Assembly: GCF_021033825.1 (NCBI RefSeq)
Contig: NZ_JAIFXZ010000014.1
Location: 1 to 64,000, forward strand
Source of the DNA: Dietzia aurantiaca
GTDB taxonomy: Bacteria; Actinomycetota; Actinomycetes; Mycobacteriales; Mycobacteriaceae
Reading direction: 5' to 3'
DNA length: 64,000 nt
The notes beneath the pieces are model-generated. The model made no database searches. It was not told the DNA's origin and saw nothing but the letters and a program-made list of their open reading frames with translations. Both the position numbers and the translations under genes were made by a program. Positions within the stretch are counted from its first letter, which is position 1. Every line of letters starts with the position of its first letter. Positions 50,950-58,312 of this stretch are shown here, piece after piece.

Positions 50950-52454
50950 TCACCCTGCGGCACGTACCCGCGGCCCGGGGCCACGAACAGCAGCAGGACC
51001 GCCGCCCCCGCCGCGACCAGCCCCAGCGCGACCAGCGAATCGGAGATGCCGGCGGCGAAGATCTCGGCGGCGGCGTCCACGATCGGCCGGGCGGCCGGCC
51101 CGGCTGCGTTGCCGAACTCGATGGCCCCGGCGAACGAGCCCTCCACCGCCGGCCGGCCCTCCTCGGGCACGCCGGGCAGCACCTCCACGATGTCGGAGGC
51201 GTACCGCCCGGCGAGAATGCTGCCGCCGATCGCGATGCCGATCGCCGCGCCGATCTCCCGCATCGCGTCGTTCACGGCTGCCGCGACACCCTGCTCGTCA
51301 GCGGGGATGTCCGACACGATGGCCGAGGTCGCTGGCGCGGTGGACAGTCCGAGCCCGGCCGCGGCGATGCACAGCGGCCACAGGACATCCCAATACCCGG
51401 AGTCCACCGTGAGCCTCGAGAGCAGGAGCATGCCCACGGCGATCCCGCCGACGCCCACCACGGACACGACGCGCAGTCCCACGACGTCGGTGATCCTGGG
51501 CGCGATGACCGACAGCACCATCACGGGCACCACCATGGGCGCCAGGGCCATCGAGGCGCCGAGCGCGTCGTAGCCCTGTACCAGCTGGAGGTACTGCACG
51601 ATGAGCAGGAAGAACCCGAAGATCACCAGGAACTGCAGCGCCACCGAGACCGACCCGGCGGAGAAGCCGCGGCGCCGGAAATAGCGCACGTCCAGGAGCG
51701 GGTCCGAGGCGCGCAGCTCGACGCTGATGAACGCGACGAGGCTCACCACGGCCACGACGAGGGCCACCACGACGAAGGGCTCGCCGAAGCCGGTCTGCGC
51801 GCCCTCGATGAGCCAGAACACCACGCCGCCCACGGCCAGGGCCGAGAAGATCGCGCCCGCGACGTCCGGCCGACCGTGCCTGGCCGCGACCGATTCCCCG
51901 ATCGTGAACGCGGCGAGCAACACCAGGAGGCCGATCACGGAATAGACGAGGAAGATCGACTTCCAGGACCACACCTGCAGCATCAGCCCGGAGCCGACGA
52001 GACCCACGATGCCGCCGATCCCGGCGAAGCCCGCCCACATGCCGACGGCCATCCCGCGCCGCTCGACAGGGAAACTGGCGGTGAGCAGCGACAACGTGGA
52101 CGGCATGACGAACGCGGCGCCCAGCCCGGCGACGCCGCGCAGGATGATGAGCCACGTGGGCGAGTCGAGCAGGAGTGGCAGCGCGGAGGACACCGTGAAC
52201 AGGGCGAGCCCCACGATGAGGGTGGCGCGGCGTCCGAATCGGTCGCCGAGGGCGCCGGCGGTGAGCACGAGTGCGGCCAGGGCGAGCGTGTAGGAGTCGA
52301 CGATCCAGGTGAGCTCGGCCTGGGTGGCGCCGATCGCCACCGCGATGTCGGGCAGCGAGGTATAGAGCGCGGACATCGTGGCCACGACGATCGAGACGGC
52401 CACGAGGCTGACGAACAGCAGCCAACGCCGCCGTCCTGCGGACAGTTCGAGCAC
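50910..52454 (-). CDS. MFS drug exporter, DHA2 (EmrB/QacA) type
   Basis: A 514-residue transporter with 14 predicted transmembrane helices. Motif A variants GDRFGRRATLIVGL and motif C-like sequence (VMPSTLSLLTASFP) are present, as is TWIVDSYTLALAAL in the first helices, the DHA2 signature. It probably exports hydrophobic or cationic compounds by proton antiport. GTG 52454 is used because GGGAGG precedes it; the long frame upstream (to 53030) is antisense to the TetR gene. The divergent TetR regulator and the palindrome between them point to local control. The last residues pass through the gene remnant. Confidence 0.9.
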   Translation of the reverse strand: MLELSAGRRRWLLFVSLVAVSIVVATMSALYTSLPDIAVAIGATQAELTWIVDSYTLALAALVLTAGALGDRFGRRATLIVGLALFTVSSALPLLLDSPTWLIILRGVAGLGAAFVMPSTLSLLTASFPVERRGMAVGMWAGFAGIGGIVGLVGSGLMLQVWSWKSIFLVYSVIGLLVLLAAFTIGESVAARHGRPDVAGAIFSALAVGGVVFWLIEGAQTGFGEPFVVVALVVAVVSLVAFISVELRASDPLLDVRYFRRRGFSAGSVSVALQFLVIFGFFLLIVQYLQLVQGYDALGASMALAPMVVPVMVLSVIAPRITDVVGLRVVSVVGVGGIAVGMLLLSRLTVDSGYWDVLWPLCIAAAGLGLSTAPATSAIVSDIPADEQGVAAAVNDAMREIGAAIGIAIGGSILAGRYASDIVEVLPGVPEEGRPAVEGSFAGAIEFGNAAGPAARPIVDAAAEIFAAGISDSLVALGLVAAGAAVLLLFVAPGRGYVPQGDVQRAGVGSAPRT

Positions 52455-52483
52455 GGGCCCTCCCGGGGTCGTCGCGGAAACGC

Positions 52484-52494
52484 TACCGATGGTA
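52484..52494. promoter_or_regulatory. Candidate TetR operator
   Basis: Palindrome TACC-GAT-GGTA lies in the gap between the divergent MFS and TetR genes, with imperfect extension on both sides. Position fits a TetR site controlling both promoters. Confidence 0.5.
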
Positions 52495-52547
52495 TCGCTT
52501 CCTTCCGGACACCGTAACGCACGAGCCGACCGACGCGGCGGGCCACA

Positions 52548-53168
52548 ATGGTCACCATGCCCTCCCCCACCGATCCCCGACGCGCCCGCTCGCGCGGCAA
52601 GCTCCTGGACGCCGCCGCGGACCTCCTCGTCTCGGGCGGCGCGGCTGCGGTGACGGTGGAGGCGGTCACGCGCCTGTCGGGCGTCGCGCGGACCACGCTG
52701 TACCGCAATTTCCCCTCGACGGACTCGCTCATCGCCGCGGCGTTCCGGCGCCTGCTGCCCACCCCTGAGCCGCCGCCGGCGGACCTGCCGGTGCGCGAGC
52801 AGCTGGTCCACCTGTGCTCCGCCCTGACCCGGCTCATCCAGACCGTGCCCATGCAACAGTCGATGCTCGGCTGGCTCGCCATGGGGCGCGGCGCCTCCGA
52901 CGACGACGAGGTGGGCGAGCTGCGCCGCAGCGTGGTCGAGTCCTACGCCGCGCCCCTCCACGAGGTCCTCTCCGCCGCGGAGGCCGACGGCACGCTCACC
53001 CCCGGCGACCGCGACCTCGCCGTGGCCCAACTCGCCGGCCCCGTGGTGCTGGCCCGCATCATCGGCCTGCGCCCGTTCACCGAGACGGATGTCGAGCGAC
53101 TCGTCGACGACTTCCTGCGCGATCGCCTGGCCGCCCCGGCGGAACGGCGACAGGAGAGCCTGCAGTGA
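52548..53168 (+). CDS. TetR/AcrR-family regulator
   Basis: A 206-residue repressor. The N-terminal helix-turn-helix is typical: RGKLLDAAADLLVSGGAAA, then VTVEAVTRLSGVARTTLYRNF. The C-terminal ligand-binding domain (LTRLIQTVPMQQSMLGWLAM) is variable, as expected. It is divergent from the MFS exporter and most likely represses it. ATG 52548 or 52557 can serve; the second begins closer to the helix-turn-helix. Its stop overlaps the mobA-moeA start (GTGA), so the Mo-cofactor fusion gene appears co-transcribed with it, an unusual link. Confidence 0.9.
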   Translation: MVTMPSPTDPRRARSRGKLLDAAADLLVSGGAAAVTVEAVTRLSGVARTTLYRNFPSTDSLIAAAFRRLLPTPEPPPADLPVREQLVHLCSALTRLIQTVPMQQSMLGWLAMGRGASDDDEVGELRRSVVESYAAPLHEVLSAAEADGTLTPGDRDLAVAQLAGPVVLARIIGLRPFTETDVERLVDDFLRDRLAAPAERRQESLQ

Positions 53169-54925
53169 GGGGCACCGTCGGCGCGATCATCCTCAGTGGC
53201 GGCCGGGGCAGCCGGCTCGGCGGGGTGGACAAGGCCCGGCTCCCGGTGGCCGGTCGGCCAATGGTCGAGACCGTGCTCGGCGCCGCCCGGGCCGTCGCGG
53301 GGCCGGCCATCACGGTGGGACCGGGTGGTGACGCCCGCGAGGACCCGCCCCATTCCGGACCGGTCGCGGGGATCGCCGCGGGACTGGCGTGCCTTCCGGA
53401 CGGTGTCGACGTCGTCGTCGTCGTGGCCTGTGACCTGCCCCAACTCGACTCCGGCACCCTCCGCGCGCTCGTCGACACCGTGCGCACGTCGGGCGCGTCG
53501 GCCGCGCTTGGCGTGGACGCCGCCGGTCACGAGCAGTACCTCCTCGCCGCGTGGGACCGTCGCGCGCTCGCCGCGCGCCTGGCGCGGCTCGAGGCCACGG
53601 GCGGCGTGGCCGGTCGAGCGGTGCGCGCCCTGTATGACGACGACGACACCGTCGCCGCCGGGTTCGTCCACGTGCCCGTCGGCGCTCAAGCACTCGACGT
53701 CGACACATGGGCCGACCTGGCCGGGCGCGGGCCGGTGGCGCTCGCGCACGTCGGCGCGATCCTGGCCGCGGGCCTGGATGCCGTGCCGGCGGCCCGGCTG
53801 GCGCCGCTTTACGCGGTGGGCGCGGTGCTGGCGGCGCCGCTGATCGCGGCCGATCCGATGCCGCGCGGGCGGGTGTCGGCGATGGACGGGTACGCGCTGG
53901 CCGGGCCCGGCGACTGGCGGCTGACCGGGGCCGCGCGGCGGGCCGGCGACGGTTCCGCGGCGACCCTGGAGCCCGGATGCGCGGCGCCGATCGCGACCGG
54001 CGCGCTCGCCCCCGCCGGAGCCGACCGGGTGCTGCGCCATGAGTTGGTCGAGGTCTCGCCTTCCGACGGCGGACCGGCACTGGTCACCGCCCTGGGCGCG
54101 GCCGAGGGCATCGACGACCTGCGGCCGGTCGGCGAGGACTGGCCGGCCGGGCACGTCCTCGCGCCGGAGGGCGCCACGCTCGACGCCGCGCTGGCCTCGG
54201 CGGCGCTGTCCTCGGCACTGACCGGGGTCGTGGCGCGGGGGCCGGTTCGGGCGACCGTCGTGACCACCGGCGACGAGGTACTGCCCGCCGACACCCCGCC
54301 CCCGCTGCCCGACGGGCGGATCCGCGACACCATCGGGCCGCTGCTCGGCGCGGTGCTCGAGCGCGCCGGCTTCGGACCCGCCACCGCCGCGGTGGAACAC
54401 TGTCCGGACACCGAGGCCGAATTCGAGGCGCTGCTGCACCGGCCGCGCGGGGCCGGGGAGGTGCTGGTGCTCGTCGGGGCCACCGGCCGCGGGGTGGCCG
54501 ACCACCTGCGACCGGCACTCGAGCGGGCCGGCGCCCGGATCGTGCTCGACGGCGTGCGGGTCCGACCCGGCGGCTCGCAGATCGTCGCAGCGCTACCCGG
54601 CGGTGGCGTGCTGCTGGGACTGCCGGGCAACCCGCTGGCGGCGGTGTGCGCTGCCGCCACCACCGGCCGCGCGCTGGTCGACGCCCTCACGGGTCGACGG
54701 CGGACGCCTGTGCTCGCGCCCGTCCCCGACCTTGCGGAACTGGCCGCCCCGACCCGATCCCGGATCCTGCCCGCGCGACCCGACGGCTCCGGCGGCTGGT
54801 CCGTGGACGAGCGGGTCCGCACCGCGCACCTCGCCGATCTCGTGGGGGCGCCGTCGCTTGCCCTGATCCCCGAGGACGGGGCCGGGGCCGGGGCCGAGCT
54901 GGTCGAGTTGATCGACTGGATCTGA
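53165..54925 (+). CDS. MobA-MoeA fusion, Mo-cofactor biosynthesis
   Basis: A 586-residue two-domain protein. Residues 1-190 are a MobA-type guanylyltransferase: ILSGGRGSRLGGVDKARLPV is the NTP-binding loop, and VVVVACDLPQLD the metal-binding strand. From about residue 200 it is MoeA-like: VSAMDGYALAGPGDWRLTG (residue 240 on), TVVTTGDEVL, and GLPGNPLAAV. The MoeA signature GGVSVGxYD reads VGATGRGVADHL, and the usual S-N-G segment reads DTIGP, so the MoeA half may be altered in activity. GTG 53165 overlaps the TetR stop by 4 bp. The fusion would join molybdate insertion and GMP attachment; narGHJ downstream needs the product. Confidence 0.85.
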   Translation: MRGTVGAIILSGGRGSRLGGVDKARLPVAGRPMVETVLGAARAVAGPAITVGPGGDAREDPPHSGPVAGIAAGLACLPDGVDVVVVVACDLPQLDSGTLRALVDTVRTSGASAALGVDAAGHEQYLLAAWDRRALAARLARLEATGGVAGRAVRALYDDDDTVAAGFVHVPVGAQALDVDTWADLAGRGPVALAHVGAILAAGLDAVPAARLAPLYAVGAVLAAPLIAADPMPRGRVSAMDGYALAGPGDWRLTGAARRAGDGSAATLEPGCAAPIATGALAPAGADRVLRHELVEVSPSDGGPALVTALGAAEGIDDLRPVGEDWPAGHVLAPEGATLDAALASAALSSALTGVVARGPVRATVVTTGDEVLPADTPPPLPDGRIRDTIGPLLGAVLERAGFGPATAAVEHCPDTEAEFEALLHRPRGAGEVLVLVGATGRGVADHLRPALERAGARIVLDGVRVRPGGSQIVAALPGGGVLLGLPGNPLAAVCAAATTGRALVDALTGRRRTPVLAPVPDLAELAAPTRSRILPARPDGSGGWSVDERVRTAHLADLVGAPSLALIPEDGAGAGAELVELIDWI

Positions 54926-54933
54926 CCCCAAAA

Positions 54934-54956
54934 AATGCGTTGTCCGAATTCGCATT
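54934..54956. promoter_or_regulatory. NsrR operator upstream of nsrR
   Basis: Inverted repeat AATGCG-N11-CGCATT, 17 bp before the GTG of nsrR. The same arrangement is found upstream of hmp (55513-55535). I infer NsrR binding and autorepression. Confidence 0.7.
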
Positions 54957-54972
54957 ATGGGATCATGGACGG

Positions 54973-55437
54973 GTGAACATCTCCCGCCACTCCGACCTCG
55001 CGCTTCGCACCCTCATGCTGCTCGCGGTGGGCGACCGGGACGGCGAACGGATGACCGCGGGCGCCATCGCCGGTTCGGTCAACGCCTCCCCCAGCCACGT
55101 CGCCAAGATCGTCTCCCGCCTGGTGGATCTCGAGGTCATCGCCTCGCGCCGCGGCCGCGGCGGAGGGCTACGGATCACCGACGCCGGACGGAACCACTCC
55201 GTGGGCGCCCTGCTCCGCACCCTCGAGGGCCCGGGCGAGGCGGTCGACTGCGAAGGCGAGCAGCCCTGCCCGCTCGCCGGGAACTGCCGACTGCGCCGGG
55301 CCTTCGCCGAGGCCCGCGAGGCATTCTTCGCCACCCTCGATCCGCTCACCGTCAACGACATCGTCCACTCCCCCACACGGCAGATCCTGCTCACACTGGA
55401 GCCGAGATTCGCCCCGACGGTCGCGGACAGCCCCTGA
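54973..55437 (+). CDS. nsrR: NsrR, nitric-oxide-sensing Rrf2-family repressor
   Basis: A 154-residue Rrf2-type winged-helix repressor. The N-terminus SRHSDLALRTLMLLA is NsrR-like; the recognition region SPSHVAKIVSRLVDLEVI leads to a Gly-rich wing. Iron-sulfur ligands are clear: Cys93, Cys99 and Cys105 in DCEGEQPCPLAGNC, and Asp8, numbering identical to that reported for the Streptomyces coelicolor 4Fe-4S NsrR. Nitric oxide attacks the cluster and releases DNA. GTG 54973 is 17 bp after the operator. It is followed by hmp on the same strand with its own operator. Confidence 0.93.
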   Translation: MNISRHSDLALRTLMLLAVGDRDGERMTAGAIAGSVNASPSHVAKIVSRLVDLEVIASRRGRGGGLRITDAGRNHSVGALLRTLEGPGEAVDCEGEQPCPLAGNCRLRRAFAEAREAFFATLDPLTVNDIVHSPTRQILLTLEPRFAPTVADSP

Positions 55438-55512
55438 CGTGCACTTCCTCAGCACTACGTACGTAGAGCACAAATATCCAGTTCAGGTGGGTATTCGAAC
55501 TCACACGGCGTG

Positions 55513-55535
55513 AATGCGCATATCGAGGTCGCATT
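55513..55535. promoter_or_regulatory. NsrR operator upstream of hmp
   Basis: AATGCG-N11-CGCATT, identical half-sites and spacing to the nsrR-proximal site, 58 bp before the hmp ATG and in promoter range. Confidence 0.72.
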
Positions 55536-55593
55536 CTGGCAGGCTCGGATTCAACGCCTCCACACCCGTAGGGGCCGGTCCGGAAAGGCTGCC

Positions 55594-56856
55594 ATGACCA
55601 CGTCACTGATCTCCCTCGAGTCGATCCTCGCCCGCCCCCGGGCGCTGTCCCCGCACAACGTCCCGGTCATCCGCGAGACACTGCCGGTCATCGGGGCCCA
55701 CATCGACGAGATCACGCCGCTGTTCTACACGACGATGTTCGACAACCACCCCGAACTGATCCGCGACACCTTCAACCGCGGCAATCAGAAGCTGGGCGCC
55801 CAGCAGCGCGCCCTGGCCGCCTCGATCGCCACGTTCGCCACCATGCTCGTGGACGGCAAGAGCCCGGTCGACCTGCTCTCGCGCATCGGACACAAGCACG
55901 CGAGCCTGGGCATCACCCCGGACCAGTACCAGATCGTCCACGACAACCTGTTCGCCGCGATCGCCCGCGTGCTCGGCGACGCCGTCACCCCCGAGGTCGC
56001 CGAGGCGTGGGACGAGGTCTACTGGATCATGGCCTCCGTCCTCATCGACTTCGAGAAGGGGCTGTACGCCGAGGCGCAGGTCGAGCCGGGTGACGTGTTC
56101 CGGACCGCCACCGTCGTCGCCCGCGAGGACGTCACGGACTCGGTCGCCGTCTTCACCCTCGCCGGGCCCGACGGCGAACGCCTCCCCGACTTCCGCCCCG
56201 GCCAGTACACCTCGGTCGGCGTGGTGCTGCCCGACGGCGCCCGCCAGCTGCGCCAGTACTCACTCTCGACCGCCTCCGGCGACGGCACCTGGCGGATCGG
56301 CGTACGCCGCGTGGACCCCGCCGCCGGCGGCTGTCCCGCCGGCGAGGTCTCCGGCTGGCTGCACGCGACGGCCGCGGTCGGTACCACACTGCAGGTCACG
56401 CTCCCGTTCGGCGACCTGGTCCTGGACCAGGCCGACGCCGAGACCGCCTCCGCCCCGGTGGTGCTGTGCTCGGCCGGCATCGGCATCACGCCGATGCTCG
56501 GCATGCTCGCCCAGCTCGCCGCGGAGGAGACCTCGCGTCGCGTGCTCGTCCTGCACGCGGACCGCTCCCCCGACCAGCACGTCCTGGCGGGCGAGGTCGC
56601 CGGCGAGGCCTCCCTGCTCGCCGACGCCGAGGTGCACTCCTGGTACGAGGACGGCGCCGACACCGCTTCCGGCCCGGGCACCGTCCACCACGGGCTCATG
56701 GACCTGTCCGCGGTGCCGCTGCCCGCCGACGCGCACGTCTTCCTGTGCGGCTCCGCCGGGTTCCTGCAGGCGGTACGGCCGGCCTTCCTGGCGGCCGGCA
56801 TCCCGGAGGATCGGCTCCACGCCGAGCTGTTCGCCCCCAATGACTGGCTCGTCTGA
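55594..56856 (+). CDS. hmp: Flavohemoprotein, nitric oxide dioxygenase
   Basis: Converts nitric oxide to nitrate using O2 and NAD(P)H. Domains of the 420-residue protein: globin 1-150, with the distal Tyr45 (LFYTTM) and the proximal His102 (GHKHASLGI); a FAD domain from about 160, with RQYSLSTAS; and the NAD domain with CSAGIGITPMLGML. ATG 55594 follows CGGAAAGG; the frame is open upstream to 55510 but that part includes the operator. It is controlled by the NsrR site in front. Placed between nsrR and narK, it removes NO produced from nitrate/nitrite reduction. Confidence 0.95.
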   Translation: MTTSLISLESILARPRALSPHNVPVIRETLPVIGAHIDEITPLFYTTMFDNHPELIRDTFNRGNQKLGAQQRALAASIATFATMLVDGKSPVDLLSRIGHKHASLGITPDQYQIVHDNLFAAIARVLGDAVTPEVAEAWDEVYWIMASVLIDFEKGLYAEAQVEPGDVFRTATVVAREDVTDSVAVFTLAGPDGERLPDFRPGQYTSVGVVLPDGARQLRQYSLSTASGDGTWRIGVRRVDPAAGGCPAGEVSGWLHATAAVGTTLQVTLPFGDLVLDQADAETASAPVVLCSAGIGITPMLGMLAQLAAEETSRRVLVLHADRSPDQHVLAGEVAGEASLLADAEVHSWYEDGADTASGPGTVHHGLMDLSAVPLPADAHVFLCGSAGFLQAVRPAFLAAGIPEDRLHAELFAPNDWLV

Positions 56857-57034
56857 GCCACTCTCTGTTGACGCTGAAAACATTGCTGCGGCGAATATTT
56901 GTCCGGTAACGAACCCCGCCACATTCGCCGAACCGCCCACGGCGCGGTGACGGACTGTCGCACACTCGGGATTCGGGCCCGTTCCCCTGTCGTCCGTGCC
57001 CGACCCGCGAGACTCTGACGTGAAAGGGCCACCC

Positions 57035-58312
57035 GTGTCCTCAGGCTCCGACCCCGTGACCACCGACCCCTCCGGCGCGCCCGCCATCGATCCCAAGAAG
57101 GCTAACCTCGCCCTGGCCCTGTGCTTCGCCGGGTTCCTGCTCACCTTCTGGGCGTGGGCGCTCATGGGCCCCCTCGGCGCCACCTACAAAGAAGACCTGG
57201 GGCTCTCCTCGTTCCAGCAGTCCCTGGTGGTGGCGCTGCCCGTGGTGGTGGGATCGCTCGGCCGGATCCCGGTGGGCGCGCTGACCGACCGGCTCGGCGG
57301 CCGCACGATGTTCCCGCTCGTCGCGGCGTTGACGATCATCCCCACGCTCTTCGTCGGCTTCGTCGACAGCAGCCTGATCGTCCTGCTCATCGGCGGCTTC
57401 TTCCTCGGGATCGGCGGCACCTCCTTCGCGGTGGGCGTCCCCACCGTCAACTCGTGGTTCCCGCCGAACCGGCGCGGCACGGCGATCGGCATCTTCGGCG
57501 CCGGCATGGGCGGCACCGCGGTCGCGGCGTTCACCACGCTGCGGCTCCGCGACGCTCTCGGCGACCAGGCCCCGTTCATCCTGGTGGCGGTCCTGTTGGC
57601 GATCTACGCCGTGACAGCCCGGATGCTGCTGCAGAACTCGCCGGCCTGGGCACCGGCCCAGGGCAACTGGGTGGTCAAGGCCGCCAGGACGCTCGCCCGA
57701 CCCGTGACGCTCAAACTGTCGTGGATGTACGCGATGGGCTTCGGCGGGTTCGTGGCGTTCTCCGTGTACCTGCCCACCTACCTGCACAACTTCTACGAAC
57801 TGGACATCGAGGACGCCGCGCTGCGCACCGCGATCTTCGTGGTGGTCGCCGTGGCGTGCCGCCCCCTCGGCGGTGCGCTGGCGGACCGGTTCGACGGCGG
57901 GTGGGTCCTGGTCATCAGCTACGTGGTCACCGGCCTCATGGCCGCGGCCGCGTCCGAGCGCATGCCCCTGATCGGGATCGACGACGGCAGCTTCTACCCG
58001 GTGGGCACGGCCGTGTTCCTCGTCATGGCCGCCTCGCTGGGTGTCGCCTCCGGCGCGGTGTTCGCCCTGGTCGCCGAACTGGTCGAGCCGTCCTCGGTCG
58101 GGTCGGTCACAGGCATCGTCGGCGCCGTGGGCGGGCTCGGCGGGTTCGTCCCGCCGCTCCTGCTCGGCTACTTCTGGACCGCCGACAGCAACTACCGCAC
58201 CGGCCTGCTGCTGCTGTTCGCCCTCTCGGTCATCACCGCGGCACTCACCTGGCTGTGGTTCCTCCGCACCAGTCGCAGCGCGTCCACCGCCACGGAAAGG
58301 ACTCCGGCATGA
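57035..58312 (+). CDS. narK: Nitrate/nitrite transporter NarK
   Basis: A 425-residue MFS protein with 12 transmembrane helices that imports nitrate or exchanges nitrate for nitrite. GIGGTSFAVGVPTVNSWF and RRGTAIGIFGAGMGGTAV are the two nitrate-signature regions with their Gly-rich motifs; FLLTFWAWALMGPLGATY in helix 1 is typical. GTG 57035 follows AAAGGG; upstream GTG 56996 is also in frame but less supported. Its last codon overlaps the narG ATG (ATGA). The 178-bp gap upstream has a TTGACG box (56869) but I see no copy of the NsrR site. Confidence 0.94.
   Translation: MSSGSDPVTTDPSGAPAIDPKKANLALALCFAGFLLTFWAWALMGPLGATYKEDLGLSSFQQSLVVALPVVVGSLGRIPVGALTDRLGGRTMFPLVAALTIIPTLFVGFVDSSLIVLLIGGFFLGIGGTSFAVGVPTVNSWFPPNRRGTAIGIFGAGMGGTAVAAFTTLRLRDALGDQAPFILVAVLLAIYAVTARMLLQNSPAWAPAQGNWVVKAARTLARPVTLKLSWMYAMGFGGFVAFSVYLPTYLHNFYELDIEDAALRTAIFVVVAVACRPLGGALADRFDGGWVLVISYVVTGLMAAAASERMPLIGIDDGSFYPVGTAVFLVMAASLGVASGAVFALVAELVEPSSVGSVTGIVGAVGGLGGFVPPLLLGYFWTADSNYRTGLLLLFALSVITAALTWLWFLRTSRSASTATERTPA

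Noticed and set aside
56857-57034. A third NsrR site before narK
   Set aside because: No AATGCG-N11-CGCATT or close variant; only isolated half-sites such as ATTCGC.
57121-58308. Upstream extension of the narG frame into narK
   Set aside because: The sequence before 58309 is Arg-rich shadow of narK; NarG begins at the overlapping ATG.
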